Shown: piece by piece, positions 7,792 to 17,014 of the stretch | Numbering within the stretch: position 1 is the stretch's first letter | Layout of the letters: each line of letters begins with the position of its first letter | Assembly: GCF_003122365.1 (NCBI RefSeq) | Contig: NZ_CP029254.1 | Span: forward strand, 868,001 to 932,000 | Origin: Streptomyces spongiicola | GTDB lineage: Bacteria; Actinomycetota; Actinomycetes; Streptomycetales; Streptomycetaceae | Direction of reading: 5' to 3' | DNA length: 64,000 nt | Notes under the pieces: generated by a model | What the model was told of the DNA's origin: nothing | The model's database searches: none | The model's input: only the letters and a program-made list of their open reading frames with translations | Made by a program: the position numbers and the translations under genes

Positions 7792-7853
7792 ACGGCATGA
7801 CAGGGAGGAGGGCGCCCCGGCCGGCCGGGGTGCCCTCCTCCCTGTCATGCCGT
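7792..7853. terminator. Very long perfect hairpin, native terminator of the DUF4191 gene
   Basis: The 31-bp arms at 7792-7822 and 7823-7853 form an almost perfect palindrome with no loop and one G-T wobble. It lies 33 bp after the native DUF4191 stop and before the convergent RDD gene, so it probably terminates both directions. In the integrated state it is 3.2 kb from the gene it served. The rest of the gap to 8206 holds no gene I can support. Confidence 0.85.
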
Positions 7854-8206
7854 GCGGCTTGCGGAGTCGTGCGGGCGCGCGCCGGTCGGATCGTGCCCCG
7901 TCCGGCGGCTGAGGGGCCAGAAGCGCGGGGTCGCCGGCGCGGGGGTACGCCCCGGTGACGACGAGGACGGACACAGGCCTCACGGGCGGGCGGGCGCTAC
8001 GCGGCTCAGGCCCCGGCGTACCCACCGGTACGACTCCCGCGTACCCCTAACGCCTACGCGCCCGGGTGCCCGTTTCCCGATGCGGCGAGGTCCTCCCTCG
8101 AACACCCCACCACACCCGTGCGCCCGGGGTGCCCGGGTCCCCGAGTGCCCGCCTCGGGCTCCCACCCGGCGGTCACCGGGGCGGTTGCCGTCCGCGGCAG
8201 GAGGCC

Positions 8207-8674
8207 TCAGGCGCGCACCTGGACCGCGCGGGCGAGCCGGTCGTGCAGCCCCCGGCCGTCGCGGTCCCAGACCAGCGCCGGAACGGCCAGGCAGAGCAGC
8301 ACGCTGCGGACGAGGACCCGGCCCGGGCCGAGCCGCCCGCCGTTCTCGCCGACGACCCGCAGTCCGAGGAGCCGCTTGCCGGGGGTGCTGCCGACGGTGC
8401 CGACGGTCAGCACGCTGAGCACGAGGAAGACCAGCAGCGCCGGATTGCCCGCCGCGGACCAGTCGCGTCCGGTGACGAGGCCGTATGCGACGAGCACGCA
8501 CAGGCCCCAGTCGATGAAGAGCGCGCCGAAGCGCCGCCCGAGCGGGGCGACGGAACCCGGCCCGTCCTGCGGCAGCCCGAGCCGCTCGCCCCGGTAGCCG
8601 AAGTCGGCGCCCATGTCCTCGGCCGCCGCGCGGGGCCCGGAGAGCCACGATCCGATCGCTTGCCTGTTGTCCAC
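8207..8674 (-). CDS. RDD-family membrane protein
   Basis: This 155-aa protein has an N-terminal soluble stretch (residues 1-45), then [20 protein letters not shown] opening the RDD domain. Further hydrophobic segments lie near residues 80-100 and 125-145, with [13 protein letters not shown] between them. RDD proteins carry conserved Arg and Asp residues and are of unknown or transport-related function. The GTG at 8674 gives [14 protein letters not shown], a usual Streptomyces start for this family. It is divergent from glnA, as recalled for SCO2197/SCO2198. Confidence 0.85.
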   Translation of the reverse strand: MDNRQAIGSWLSGPRAAAEDMGADFGYRGERLGLPQDGPGSVAPLGRRFGALFIDWGLCVLVAYGLVTGRDWSAAGNPALLVFLVLSVLTVGTVGSTPGKRLLGLRVVGENGGRLGPGRVLVRSVLLCLAVPALVWDRDGRGLHDRLARAVQVRA

Positions 8675-8811
8675 CCGTCCACGGTACTGTGCACGCTTTC
8701 GATCACCCCCTCCCGGGTGCCCGGGTGCCCGGAAGCCCGGAACGGAGCGGGCCCGCGGGCCTGCCGACCAGCCGGCCCGGAGGGGTCCTGGAGGGGCGCG
8801 GTCAAGGGTCC

Positions 8812-8872
8812 GGGAGAGGGTCGGCGGCGGGTCCGGGAGGGGGTCGGCGGCGGGTCCGGGAGGGGCAGCGGG
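8812..8872 (+). repeat. 22-bp tandem repeat upstream of glnA
   Basis: About two and a half copies of a 22-bp unit, gggtcggcggcgggtccggg plus two bases, lie between the RDD gene and the GlnR site of glnA. It is one of many minisatellites in this window. Confidence 0.75.
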
Positions 8873-8916
8873 AGGCCCTGCGAGGCGTGTCACGGCGCGG
8901 AGCACCGGCCGTCCGG

Positions 8917-8954
8917 TTAACTTCCGCGAAACAAATGAGTCATGCTGGAGAAAT
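8917..8954 (+). promoter_or_regulatory. GlnR double operator of glnA
   Basis: Four half-boxes are spaced exactly 11 bp apart: ttaac, gaaac, gtcat, gaaat, each separated by 6 bp. They match the GlnR consensus gTnAc-n6-GaAAc twice over, with one mismatch in three of the boxes. GlnR activates glnA under nitrogen limitation. The site is centred about 120 bp upstream of the glnA start. Confidence 0.85.
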
Positions 8955-9053
8955 CCCGGCTGCCTAGGGTCGTGCCCTGTGTGTGCCACCGCACTGGCCG
9001 CACGACCGAGTCACAACCCCGCCCCTCCCCGGGACGGGAGGAGGAGGAGTTGG

Positions 9054-10463
9054 ATGTTCCAGAACGCCGACGACGCCAAGAAGTTCATCGCGGACAACGA
9101 CGTGAAGATGATCGACGTCCGGTTCTGCGACCTTCCGGGCGTGATGCAGCACTTCACCATCCCGGCCACGGCGTTCGACCCGTCCGAGGAGCTCGCCTTC
9201 GACGGCTCGTCGATCCGCGGCTTCCAGGCGATCCACGAGTCCGACATGGCGCTGCGGGCGGACCTGTCCACGGCGCGGCTGGACCCGTTCCGCCGTGACA
9301 AGACCCTCAACATCAACTTCTTCATCCACGACCCGATCACGGGCGAGCAGTACAGCCGCGACCCGCGGAACATCGCCAAGAAGGCCGAGGCCTACCTCGC
9401 CTCCACCGGCATCGCGGACACCGCGTACTTCGGCCCCGAGGCCGAGTTCTACGTCTTCGACTCGGTGCGCTTCGCCACCTCGGCGAACGAGGGGTTCTAC
9501 CACATCGACTCCGAGGCCGGCGCCTGGAACACCGGGGCCGTCGAGGACAACCGCGGCTACAAGGTGCGCTACAAGGGCGGCTACTTCCCGGCCCCGCCGG
9601 TCGACCACTTCGCCGACCTGCGCGCGGAGATCTCCCTGGAGCTGGAGAACGCCGGCCTGCAGGTCGAGCGCCAGCACCACGAGGTCGGCACCGCCGGCCA
9701 GGCCGAGATCAACTACAAGTTCAACACGCTGCTCGCCGCGGCCGACGACCTGATGCTCTTCAAGTACATCGTGAAGAACGTCGCCTGGCGCAACGGCAAG
9801 ACCGCGACCTTCATGCCCAAGCCGATCTTCGGTGACAACGGCTCCGGCATGCACGTCCACCAGTCGCTGTGGCAGGGCGGCTCCCCGCTCTTCTACGACG
9901 AGCAGGGCTACGCGGGCCTCTCCGACACGGCCCGCTACTACATCGGCGGCATCCTGAAGCACGCCCCGTCGCTGCTGGCCTTCACCAACCCGACGGTCAA
10001 CTCCTACCACCGCCTGGTGCCGGGCTTCGAGGCGCCCGTGAACCTCGTTTACTCGCAGCGCAACCGCTCGGCCGCGATGCGCATCCCGATCACGGGCTCC
10101 AACCCGAAGGCCAAGCGCGTGGAGTTCCGCGCGCCGGACCCGTCCTCCAACCCGTACCTGGCCTTCTCGGCGCTGCTGCTCGCCGGCCTCGACGGCGTCA
10201 AGAACAAGATCGAGCCGGCCGAGCCGATCGACAAGGACCTCTACGAACTCGCCCCCGAGGAGCACGCGGGCGTCCCGCAGGTCCCGACCTCCCTCCCGGC
10301 GGTCCTCGACGCCCTCGAGGCGGACAACGAGTACCTCCAGGCCGGCGGCGTCTTCACGGCCGATCTGATCGAGACCTGGATCGACTACAAGCGGACGAAC
10401 GAGATCGCCCCGATCCAGCTCCGCCCGCACCCGCACGAGTTCGAGCTGTACTTCGACATCTAG
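9054..10463 (+). CDS. glnA: Glutamine synthetase type I GlnA
   Basis: GlnA makes glutamine from glutamate, ammonia and ATP as a dodecamer, the main ammonia-assimilating enzyme. The 469-aa length is standard. Visible landmarks are DGSSIRGF near the N-terminus, the ATP and metal residues in [20 protein letters not shown], and NRSAAMRIP. The adenylylation site is Tyr397 in [11 protein letters not shown], the usual position and context, so this enzyme should be controlled by GlnE, which is also in this window. The ATG at 9054 has gaggaggagt upstream. A GlnR operator precedes it and a strong terminator follows. Confidence 0.97.
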   Translation: MFQNADDAKKFIADNDVKMIDVRFCDLPGVMQHFTIPATAFDPSEELAFDGSSIRGFQAIHESDMALRADLSTARLDPFRRDKTLNINFFIHDPITGEQYSRDPRNIAKKAEAYLASTGIADTAYFGPEAEFYVFDSVRFATSANEGFYHIDSEAGAWNTGAVEDNRGYKVRYKGGYFPAPPVDHFADLRAEISLELENAGLQVERQHHEVGTAGQAEINYKFNTLLAAADDLMLFKYIVKNVAWRNGKTATFMPKPIFGDNGSGMHVHQSLWQGGSPLFYDEQGYAGLSDTARYYIGGILKHAPSLLAFTNPTVNSYHRLVPGFEAPVNLVYSQRNRSAAMRIPITGSNPKAKRVEFRAPDPSSNPYLAFSALLLAGLDGVKNKIEPAEPIDKDLYELAPEEHAGVPQVPTSLPAVLDALEADNEYLQAGGVFTADLIETWIDYKRTNEIAPIQLRPHPHEFELYFDI

Positions 10464-10511
10464 AAAGCCCGCAGGTCGCAGCGCCTCGGCGCCGACCCGG
10501 GCCGTGCAGGA

Positions 10512-10558
10512 ACCGTGGGCCGTGTCCTCCTCCGAGAGAGGAGGACACGGCCCACGGT
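10512..10558. terminator. glnA terminator hairpin
   Basis: Perfect 21-bp arms at 10512-10532 and 10538-10558 enclose a 5-base loop. It starts about 50 bp after the glnA stop. Confidence 0.9.
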
Positions 10559-10655
10559 CGTCGTACGCGGCCGTCATGCGCGGCCCTCGTACACGGCCGT
10601 CATGCGCGGCCCTCGTACACGGCCGTCATGCGCGGCCCTCGTACACGGCCGCAGG
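10559..10655 (+). repeat. 26-bp tandem repeat, about 3.5 copies
   Basis: The unit cgtacacggccgtcatgcgc plus ggccct repeats about three and a half times directly after the glnA terminator. The unit contains acggccgt, a short palindrome similar to that in the array downstream of lipA. Confidence 0.85.
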
Positions 10656-10710
10656 GCGCGGTCGCCGGGCGGCGAGCGCCGGGCGCGGGCGGCGAGCGGC
10701 GGGCGGCGGG

Positions 10711-10977
10711 CTACTCGGGGTCCGAGGCGGCGTCCCGGTCGGCGACTCCCGCGGCCGACTCGGCGCCGTTCACCAGTTCCTCCATCCTGGCCAGTTCCCC
10801 GTCGCCGTCCGTGGCCCCCGGCTCGGAGCCCGTCCCCGGGGAGGCGGGGCCGGTCCCGGCGGGCGCCGGGCCCTCGTCGCCCGCTTCCTGCGCGCCGGGA
10901 CCGCACCCGGCCAGCAGGGCGGCCGTGGCGGCCACCGCGGCGAGCACCAGGGCGCCGCGCGGGGAGGCCGCCCGCAT
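10711..10977 (-). CDS. Small lipoprotein, last gene of a two-component operon
   Basis: This 88-aa protein begins MRAASPRGALVLAAVAATAALLAGC, a typical lipoprotein signal with LAGC as the lipobox, so it should be anchored outside the membrane. The mature part is Gly/Pro/Glu-rich and acidic with no recognisable fold. The ATG overlaps the stop of the preceding gene (TGATG), indicating translational coupling. Function unknown; the neighbours suggest a link to envelope sensing. Confidence 0.75.
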   Translation of the reverse strand: MRAASPRGALVLAAVAATAALLAGCGPGAQEAGDEGPAPAGTGPASPGTGSEPGATDGDGELARMEELVNGAESAAGVADRDAASDPE

Positions 10978-11399
10978 CAGTTTCCGTCCCCGTCCCCGTC
11001 GCCGTCGCCGTTGCCGTTGCCGTCGGCCTCGCACCACTTCTTGACCTCGGCGAGGTCCTTCTGCCGCTGTTCGAGGGTGGGCTTCAGCGCCTTGCGGGCG
11101 GCGAGCCGGTTCTTGAGGAACGTGTGGACCTCGGTGTGGCCGGCCGCTTCCGCTGCGGCGACACGCTTCTCCAGCCTGGCGACCGAGCCCCGCGCGTCGG
11201 CGGCGCCGTCGAGACGCCCCAGCGAGCGCTCGATGCGCTTCTCGATCTTCGGTACCCGCTTGCACAGGGCCTGCGCGCCGTCTTGGGCGCTGTTCCTGCC
11301 CGGCGCGGGTGTGCCGCCGTCGGCCTGCGCCGTGCCGGCGCCGACGAGCAGCGAGCCCATGACGGCGACGGCGAGGGCGGTCTTCCTGAACGTTGACAT
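10977..11399 (-). CDS. Secreted coiled-coil protein with Asp/Gly/Asn tail
   Basis: This 140-aa protein has a Sec signal peptide (MSTFRKTALAVAVMGSLLVG, cleavage after TAQA). A helical, heptad-like region at about residues 45-122 contains two Cys that could form a disulfide (ALCKR and KKWCEA). The last residues are a GNGDGDGDGDGN tail that could bind divalent cations. It lies 53 bp downstream of the histidine kinase gene on the same strand and is coupled to the lipoprotein gene. It may be a target or accessory sensor of the two-component system; this is inference from position. Confidence 0.78.
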   Translation of the reverse strand: MSTFRKTALAVAVMGSLLVGAGTAQADGGTPAPGRNSAQDGAQALCKRVPKIEKRIERSLGRLDGAADARGSVARLEKRVAAAEAAGHTEVHTFLKNRLAARKALKPTLEQRQKDLAEVKKWCEADGNGNGDGDGDGDGN

Positions 11400-11452
11400 G
11401 ACGGTCTCTCCACGTTCGTTTCCGCGGGCGGTTGCCCGTTCGGGCCGGAACG

Positions 11453-12994
11453 CTAGGAGCGCTCTCTGTGGAAACTCTGTGGGGGTCCGAATCCCTGTGG
11501 AGGGCGTTCCCCGCCCGGCGGCCACTCGGGCTCCCGCGGATGCGCGGCGGTCTCGATCATCCAGTCGCGGCGCAGCGGCAGTGCCTGCCCCGCGTCGGCG
11601 CGCACCGGGAGACGGACCTCGAAGCGCGTCCCGCCCCCCGGCCCGTCCAGCGCGCGTACCCGTCCCCGGTGCAGCGCGACCTGCTGGGCGACGAGAGTGA
11701 GCCCGAGCCCGGAGCCCGGGCTTCCGGGGCGCCGGCGGAACCGCTCGAAGACGCTCTCGCGCTCGTCTGGTGCGATCCCCGGCCCTTCGTCGTCCACGGT
11801 CAGGACGGCGGCACGGCCCTCCGGGCCGGACTCGGTCCCCAGGGCCAGCCCGACCCGCGGGGGCGCACCCGGACACTGGCCGTGCAGGACCGCGTTGGTG
11901 AGCAGGTTGCCGACGACGGTCCGCAGCCCGGGCTCCCAGCCGTGGACGTGCACACCGGACCTGACGGACACCGCGATCTCCGCGTCGGGATGCCTGCGTC
12001 GCAGGTCGGCCGCCGACGCGTCGGCGATCTCCGACAGGTCCACGGGCCCGAAGGAGTCGGTCTCCACCAGGTCCCCGCGGCCGAGTTCGCGGAGCATCAC
12101 CAGCAGTCCGAGCAGCCGCGCGTGCTCCCGCCGGAGATCGGACACCACCTCCGCCCGCTCGGAACCGGCGAGTTCCGGGTGTTCGGCGAGGATCTCCAGA
12201 TTGGTCTGCATGCTCATCAGCGGGGTGCGCAGTTCGTGGGACGCCGCGGCGGAGAAGGACCGCGCGGTGGCGAGCGTCTCCGCGGTCCGGGCGGCCTGCT
12301 CGTCATAGCGGGCCAGCACCGTCTGCACGGTGCGGGCCAGGTCGTCGACCTCGGTCACCCGGGTGGGGTGGTGGACCGGACGGGTCGCCGTGGAGCGCGG
12401 GTCCAGCCCGCTGGTGCGCTGCTGGAGCCGTCGCAGCGGCCGGGTGGCCCGGGTGGCCACCGCCCCGGCCGCCAACCCGGCCAGCGGCGCGGTGGTCCCG
12501 GCGACGAGGAGTACGCGGGTGCGGACCAGGTCGAGCTGGGCCTCGCTCCTCGTGCCGGGCGAGAACAGCCACAGGGTGCCGTCGACGCGCTTCCCCGGGC
12601 CGGTGAGGTCGACCGAAAGGGCCCGCCAACTCGCCTCCCCGGCACGGACGGTGACCGGTTCCGGCGCCTGGGCGGGCAGTGGTACGGACGCGTCCGGCTG
12701 AGGCCCGCCGAAGGAGGTGCCTTCCGGCCCGATCAGGCGTATCCCCACGTCCAGCGCCGAACCGTACAGGCGCCGCTCCCGCGCCTGCTCCACCGCGGGC
12801 GGCCGGTCGGCGGCGGAGGCCCTGAGCAGACCGCGCGCGTCCTTGGCGACGGTCCCGGCCCGGTCGCGCAGCAGGGCGTCCTGCTGGGTGTGGAGTTCGG
12901 CCGCCACCAGCCGGACCAGCAGCCACCCGGCGGCCAGGACGAGCAGCGGGACGGTGACGCCGACGGCGAGCGCGATCCGGGTGGACAGCTTCAC
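11453..12994 (-). CDS. Sensor histidine kinase
   Basis: This 513-aa membrane kinase has two membrane segments, at about residues 7-28 and 150-172, around an extracellular sensor loop. A HAMP-like linker (RATRPLRRLQQRT) follows. The HisKA box is ASHELRTP with the phospho-accepting His at residue 253. The ATPase domain has the N box (VVGNLLTNAVLHG) and the G1 box (DDEGPGI). The GTG start at 12994 overlaps the stop of the response regulator gene (GTGA). The pair resembles MprAB/CseBC-type envelope-stress systems, but the signal is not known. Confidence 0.92.
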   Translation of the reverse strand: MKLSTRIALAVGVTVPLLVLAAGWLLVRLVAAELHTQQDALLRDRAGTVAKDARGLLRASAADRPPAVEQARERRLYGSALDVGIRLIGPEGTSFGGPQPDASVPLPAQAPEPVTVRAGEASWRALSVDLTGPGKRVDGTLWLFSPGTRSEAQLDLVRTRVLLVAGTTAPLAGLAAGAVATRATRPLRRLQQRTSGLDPRSTATRPVHHPTRVTEVDDLARTVQTVLARYDEQAARTAETLATARSFSAAASHELRTPLMSMQTNLEILAEHPELAGSERAEVVSDLRREHARLLGLLVMLRELGRGDLVETDSFGPVDLSEIADASAADLRRRHPDAEIAVSVRSGVHVHGWEPGLRTVVGNLLTNAVLHGQCPGAPPRVGLALGTESGPEGRAAVLTVDDEGPGIAPDERESVFERFRRRPGSPGSGLGLTLVAQQVALHRGRVRALDGPGGGTRFEVRLPVRADAGQALPLRRDWMIETAAHPREPEWPPGGERPPQGFGPPQSFHRERS

Positions 12995-13713
12995 CGCGCC
13001 GCACCCCCGCCGCGCGTTCCGCCTTCCACACGCAGGACGAAGCCGACGCCGCGGACCGTGTGGATCAGCCGCGGACGCCCGCCGGTTTCGAGCTTGCGCC
13101 GCAGATAGCTGACGAACGTGTCGACGACCCCCGTACGCACCTCGAAGTCGTAGCCCCACACGCGGTCCAGCAACTGGTCGCGGGTCAGGACCAGCCCGGG
13201 GTTGCGGGCGAGCACGGCGAGCAGCTCGAACTCCCGCCGGGTGAGCGGCAGCCGCTCCCCGTCCAGCCGCGCCTCACGGGCGGCCGGGTCCATCTCGAGC
13301 GGGCCGGCCCGCAGCAGTTCACCACCGGCGGGCGGGCGCCTGCGGAGCAGTGCCTCGAGCCTGAGCACCAGTTCCTGCAGGGCGAAGGGTTTGACCAGGT
13401 AGTCGTCGGCGCCTGCCTGGAGGCCTGCTATCCGGTCCGTGGTCTCGTCCAGGGCCGACAGCATCAGCACCGGCACGTCGTCGCCGTCCGCGCGCAGCGT
13501 CCGGCACACGTCGATACCGCTGATCCCGGGCATCGATATGTCCAGCACGATCACGTCGGGACGACGGGCGCCGACGCCGAGCAGCGCCGAGCGCCCGTCC
13601 TCGGCGAGATCCACCGAGAAACCGCCCAGCCGCAGTGCCCGCGCCAGCGACCGGCGGATCGCCGGGTCGTCGTCGACCACCAGAACGCGCCCCCGCTCCG
13701 CCGCCCCGGCCAT
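12991..13713 (-). CDS. OmpR-family response regulator
   Basis: This 240-aa regulator has a receiver domain with the acidic pocket VLVVDDDP and the phospho-Asp in PDVIVLDISMPG. A C-terminal winged helix (LTRREFELLAVLARNPG... through YLRRKLE...IHTVRGVGFVL) gives OmpR/PhoB type. The ATG at 13713 is chosen because aggagg lies six bases upstream; a longer reading to 13767 lacks such a site. It is the first gene of a probable four-gene operon with the kinase, the secreted protein and the lipoprotein. Confidence 0.93.
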   Translation of the reverse strand: MAGAAERGRVLVVDDDPAIRRSLARALRLGGFSVDLAEDGRSALLGVGARRPDVIVLDISMPGISGIDVCRTLRADGDDVPVLMLSALDETTDRIAGLQAGADDYLVKPFALQELVLRLEALLRRRPPAGGELLRAGPLEMDPAAREARLDGERLPLTRREFELLAVLARNPGLVLTRDQLLDRVWGYDFEVRTGVVDTFVSYLRRKLETGGRPRLIHTVRGVGFVLRVEGGTRGGGAAR

Positions 13714-13881
13714 CTGCACCCTCCTGCCCCCGAACCCCCCGGGCCCGGCTCCTCTGCGGGCGACCATCGTGCCCCATGGGCGGCACGGGCGGACCGGACG
13801 CCCTGTCCCCCGCGGGCCGCGGTGCCCGGGGCGCGGAGCCCGCTCACAGGGAATCCCCAGGCCGGCCCGCTACCTTCCGCG

Positions 13882-14802
13882 GCCATGAGTCGGCATCGAT
13901 CCCCCACGCGCCCCGGCGCCCGCATATCCGCCGCCGCGGCCCTGACCGCACTGCTCCTCGTCCCGGTCGGAGCGGTCGTACTCGCCTGCCTGGCATGGCC
14001 GGAGGACGGGTCCGTGAGCGGCACCCGCGCCGAGCCGGCCGGCGCGGTGCGGACCCCCGGCCCGTCCGCCTCCTCCGGGCCGTCCCCGGACGAGGCACTC
14101 GCCGCCGCGACCGAGGCGGTGCGCGCGGAAACCACCGGGCGCGTGTCGGTGGCCCTGATGGACGTGGACAGCGGGCAGAGCGCCACCGCGGGTGACGGCC
14201 GCGCCCATGTCACCGCGAGCATCGTCAAGGCCGACGTCCTCGCCGCGCTGCTCCTCCAGGCCCAGGACGCCCGGCGCCGGCTGACGGAACAGGAGCGGCA
14301 GTGGGCGGCGGCGATGATCCGGAACAGCGACAACACCGCGACGACCGCGCTGTGGGACGCGATAGGCGGAGCCGACGGCCTGGCGGAGGCGAACCGCCGG
14401 CTCGGGCTGCTGGAGACCGAACCGGGACAGGAGGGCCTGTGGGGCCTCACCGAGACCACCCCTGCCGACCAACTGCGCCTGCTCAGGGCGGTGTTCACCG
14501 CGGACTCCGCCCTGTCCGACGCCTCGCGGGCCTACGTCCAGGAGCTGATGGGCACGGTGTCCGCCGGCCAGGACTGGGGGGTGTCCGCCGCCGGCGACAC
14601 CGGGTCCGCGCGGCTGAAGAACGGCTGGCTCCCCCGGAGCGGCACGGGCCTGTGGGTGGTCAACAGCATCGGCCTCGTGGAGAGGGACGGCCGCCGCCTG
14701 CTGATCGCCGTGCTCAGCGACGGCCAGCCCACCCAGGCGGCGGGCATCGCCCTCGTCGAGGGCGTCGCCGACGGCGCGGCCGCCTACTTCGCCGGGCTGT
14801 GA
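13882..14802 (+). CDS. Exported class A beta-lactamase-like serine hydrolase
   Basis: This 306-aa protein has an N-terminal membrane or signal segment (about residues 14-38) and a Pro/Ser/Ala linker. The enzymatic domain carries the first serine motif SIVK (Ser113, Lys116) and SDN at 149-151. The third motif is K-N-G at 246-248, where most class A enzymes have KTG or KSG. Real beta-lactamases also need a general-base Glu in an omega loop, and I cannot place one with certainty. It may be a carboxypeptidase-like relative, not a resistance enzyme. It is divergent from the two-component operon. Confidence 0.8.
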   Translation, partial: AMSRHRSPTRPGARISAAAALTALLLVPVGAVVLACLAWPEDGSVSGTRAEPAGAVRTPGPSASSGPSPDEALAAATEAVRAETTGRVSVALMDVDSGQSATAGDGRAHVTASIVKADVLAALLLQAQDARRRLTEQERQWAAAMIRNSDNTATTALWDAIGGADGLAEANRRLGLLETEPGQEGLWGLTETTPADQLRLLRAVFTADSALSDASRAYVQELMGTVSAGQDWGVSAAGDTGSARLKNGWLPRSGTGLWVVNSIGLVERDGRRLLIAVLSDGQPTQAAGIALVEGVADGAAAYFAGL

Positions 14803-14845
14803 GACGTCCGGGGCCACGGCCCGTGTTCGTCCGGGGGACGTGCCC

Positions 14846-15040
14846 GTACCCGCGCCGTGCGCGCGCCGTGCCCGCGCCGTGCCCGCGCCGTGCCCGTACC
14901 CGCGTACCGAGCCCGCGCCGTGCCCGTACCCGTACCCGTACCCGTACCCGCGTACCGAGGCCGCCCGAGCGCCGCACCCGCGTACCGAGCCCGCGCCGTG
15001 CCCGCACCCGCGTACCGAGCCCGCGCCGAGGCCCTCGGCA
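14846..15040 (+). repeat. Compound minisatellite of gtaccc / gccgtgcccgc units
   Basis: Short units such as cccgta and gcgccgtgcc repeat irregularly for about 200 bp, with a gcgtaccgagcccgcgccgt phrase recurring three times. The array lies between the convergent beta-lactamase-like and acyltransferase genes. No gene is visible in 14803-15154. Confidence 0.8.
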
Positions 15041-15154
15041 CGTGAGGCCCCGGCCCCTCGCGCTCGCCCGTCCCCCGGGTGTCCGTCCCGGGGAGTGCCT
15101 CCCGGGTGTCCGTCCCGGGGGGTGCGTCCGCCGGGTGGCCCGTTCACCGGTCGG

Positions 15155-17014
15155 CTACCCCCCGGTCCCCCGGCCCCCGGTCTCCAGCAGGTCCCGCAGC
15201 TCCGCGACCGCCTCGCGCAGGCGGTCGGCGAAGGTGCGCATCCGGTCCGCGACCGGCACGGGCGTGCTCAGGTAGAGGTTGAAGCGCTCGGGGAGCAGCA
15301 CGTACGCCACGCCGATGCAGCGGCTGCTGGTGGAACCGAAGCCGAAGAACTGGATGTTGCGGGAGGGCGCGGAACTGGTACTGAGGTAGTCGTCGCGCAT
15401 CTTCAGCCACCCGGGGGTGCGGTAGAGGGCGGGCTGCTCGGTGACACCCAGTTCCGGGCCGCGGCGGCGCTGGACGAGTTCCAGCTCCCACAGGTGCTGC
15501 TCGGGTACCTGTCCGGCCTGGGCGGCCTTCGCCCTGGCCGTGTGGGCTTCGGCAGCGGCCCGGAAGGCGGCCGCCCGGACCGCCGGTGAGGCGGCGGGAT
15601 CCTCCATCGCCGCCACGAACGCCCGCATCTCCGGGGTGACGACGCGCATGGCCTCGGTGCGGCCGTTGCGGTACTGCCGGGTGGCGATCGACTCGTAGGT
15701 GGCGCCCAGAAGTCCCTTGGCGCGCTGGTGGGCGAGCTGGTAGGCGCACTGTACGAAGGCGTCCGGGGACATGCCCAGGGACTTGGCCGTGGTGCTGCCG
15801 AAGTCCGGGAACGTCACCGTGGTGGTCGCGGTCGCGTCGCCGTACGCGGCGAACGACTCGGCCGCGGCGCGTACCCGCTCCCGGAGCGGCCCGTCCAGTG
15901 CGAAGACGACCGGCTCCAGGGCGGGCAGGCCCTGGGAGCGGGCGCCCGAGCGGCGGGAGTGCTCCTCGGCCGGGGTGCCCAGCAGGAAGTCGGTGAAGCC
16001 GAGGATCGTGGTGCCGTCGAGTTCGCAGTGCTCGACGTTGATGCCCGCCCGGCCGTCCGCGAAGACGACGAACGACACCGCCTTGTCGAACCAGCGGTTC
16101 CCGCGATCGCCGTAGAGCAGTTCGTCGCACGCCTCCTGCACTCCGGCGGGCGCGAAGTCCTCGAGGCAGACGCAGAACAGCGCCGTCTCGACGACGTCCA
16201 GGGACTCCGCGTTGCGCGGGTCCACCCGCAGCAGGTCCTCGCGGGCGGCCGCCCACTCCGCACGCGCCATGGTCGTGAGGTGGCCCACCGAGGTGCCCGG
16301 CGCGGCGGGTTCGGCACCGGCCTCCACGACCGCGTGCAGTCCGGCCTCCAGGTCCCGCAGACCGTACGGGACGCCGTCCGCGCCGAGCACGTCCAGCCGG
16401 AACATCCCGCCGCGGAAGAACACCACGATGTGCCGGGCACCCGACGGCCCGGGCCGGTCCTCGCCGTAGGGGGCGCGCACCGTGTCCTGCCGCACGCCGG
16501 GAATCCGGGTGGTGGAGTAGAGGAACTTGTTCTGCACCATCGACTGCGGCACCCCGCGCTGCGTCACCGGCGGGAGCCGCTCCCGGTCGAGCAGGCCCTT
16601 GTGGTGCAGCGCCCCCGCGATCAGCCCGGCCGCGCGCGGCACCTGCCCCCCGCCGCCGTCCCGGAACAGGAAGAAGAAGTTGGCGTTGAGCGCGATCCGG
16701 TCGCGCCGGCCGAGGTAGCGGTACGGCCAGAACGTGTCCAGCCAGCTCTGCACTCCCTCGGTGGCCTCGTACTCCTCGAGTGCGGCGTGCAGCACCCGGC
16801 CGGCGCCGCCGGGACGGAGGAAGGCGGCGGTCTCCGCCTCGGTCACCGCCAACTCATCCGCGGTCAGCAGCGGTGCGCACCAGGAGAGGAACCTCTCGCA
16901 GCTGGCCTCGGGCGTGGGGAGCGGTACGCGCGGCAGGCTCTCCTCGTAGGCGAAGGTGGAGGGTGCCGCGCCGGGCCGCGGTGCCTCCGGCGTGGGGGTC
17001 TGACGGTTGTCCAC
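15155..17014 (-). CDS. Choline/carnitine O-acyltransferase family protein
   Basis: This 619-aa enzyme belongs to the family that moves acyl groups between CoA and the hydroxyl of carnitine or choline. The N-terminal half carries SLPRVPLPTPEASCERFLSW and FWPYRYLGRRDRIALNANFFF. The catalytic His is residue 329 in INVEHCELDGTTIL. Further family signatures are TYESIATRQYRNGRTEAMR and, near the C-terminus, GFGSTSSRCIGVAYVLLPE. The length matches carnitine acetyltransferases (about 600-630 aa). Bacterial members are uncommon. The GTG start overlaps the methyltransferase stop by one base (TAGTG), so the two are translationally coupled. The natural hydroxyl acceptor is probably a product of the neighbouring enzymes. 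Confidence 0.88.
   Translation of the reverse strand: MDNRQTPTPEAPRPGAAPSTFAYEESLPRVPLPTPEASCERFLSWCAPLLTADELAVTEAETAAFLRPGGAGRVLHAALEEYEATEGVQSWLDTFWPYRYLGRRDRIALNANFFFLFRDGGGGQVPRAAGLIAGALHHKGLLDRERLPPVTQRGVPQSMVQNKFLYSTTRIPGVRQDTVRAPYGEDRPGPSGARHIVVFFRGGMFRLDVLGADGVPYGLRDLEAGLHAVVEAGAEPAAPGTSVGHLTTMARAEWAAAREDLLRVDPRNAESLDVVETALFCVCLEDFAPAGVQEACDELLYGDRGNRWFDKAVSFVVFADGRAGINVEHCELDGTTILGFTDFLLGTPAEEHSRRSGARSQGLPALEPVVFALDGPLRERVRAAAESFAAYGDATATTTVTFPDFGSTTAKSLGMSPDAFVQCAYQLAHQRAKGLLGATYESIATRQYRNGRTEAMRVVTPEMRAFVAAMEDPAASPAVRAAAFRAAAEAHTARAKAAQAGQVPEQHLWELELVQRRRGPELGVTEQPALYRTPGWLKMRDDYLSTSSAPSRNIQFFGFGSTSSRCIGVAYVLLPERFNLYLSTPVPVADRMRTFADRLREAVAELRDLLETGGRGTGG

Noticed and set aside
8613..9053. 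Long N-terminal extension of glnA
   Set aside because: The extra 147 codons are Pro/Arg/Gly-rich, cover the GlnR operator, and the ATG at 9054 has a strong ribosome site and gives the normal length.
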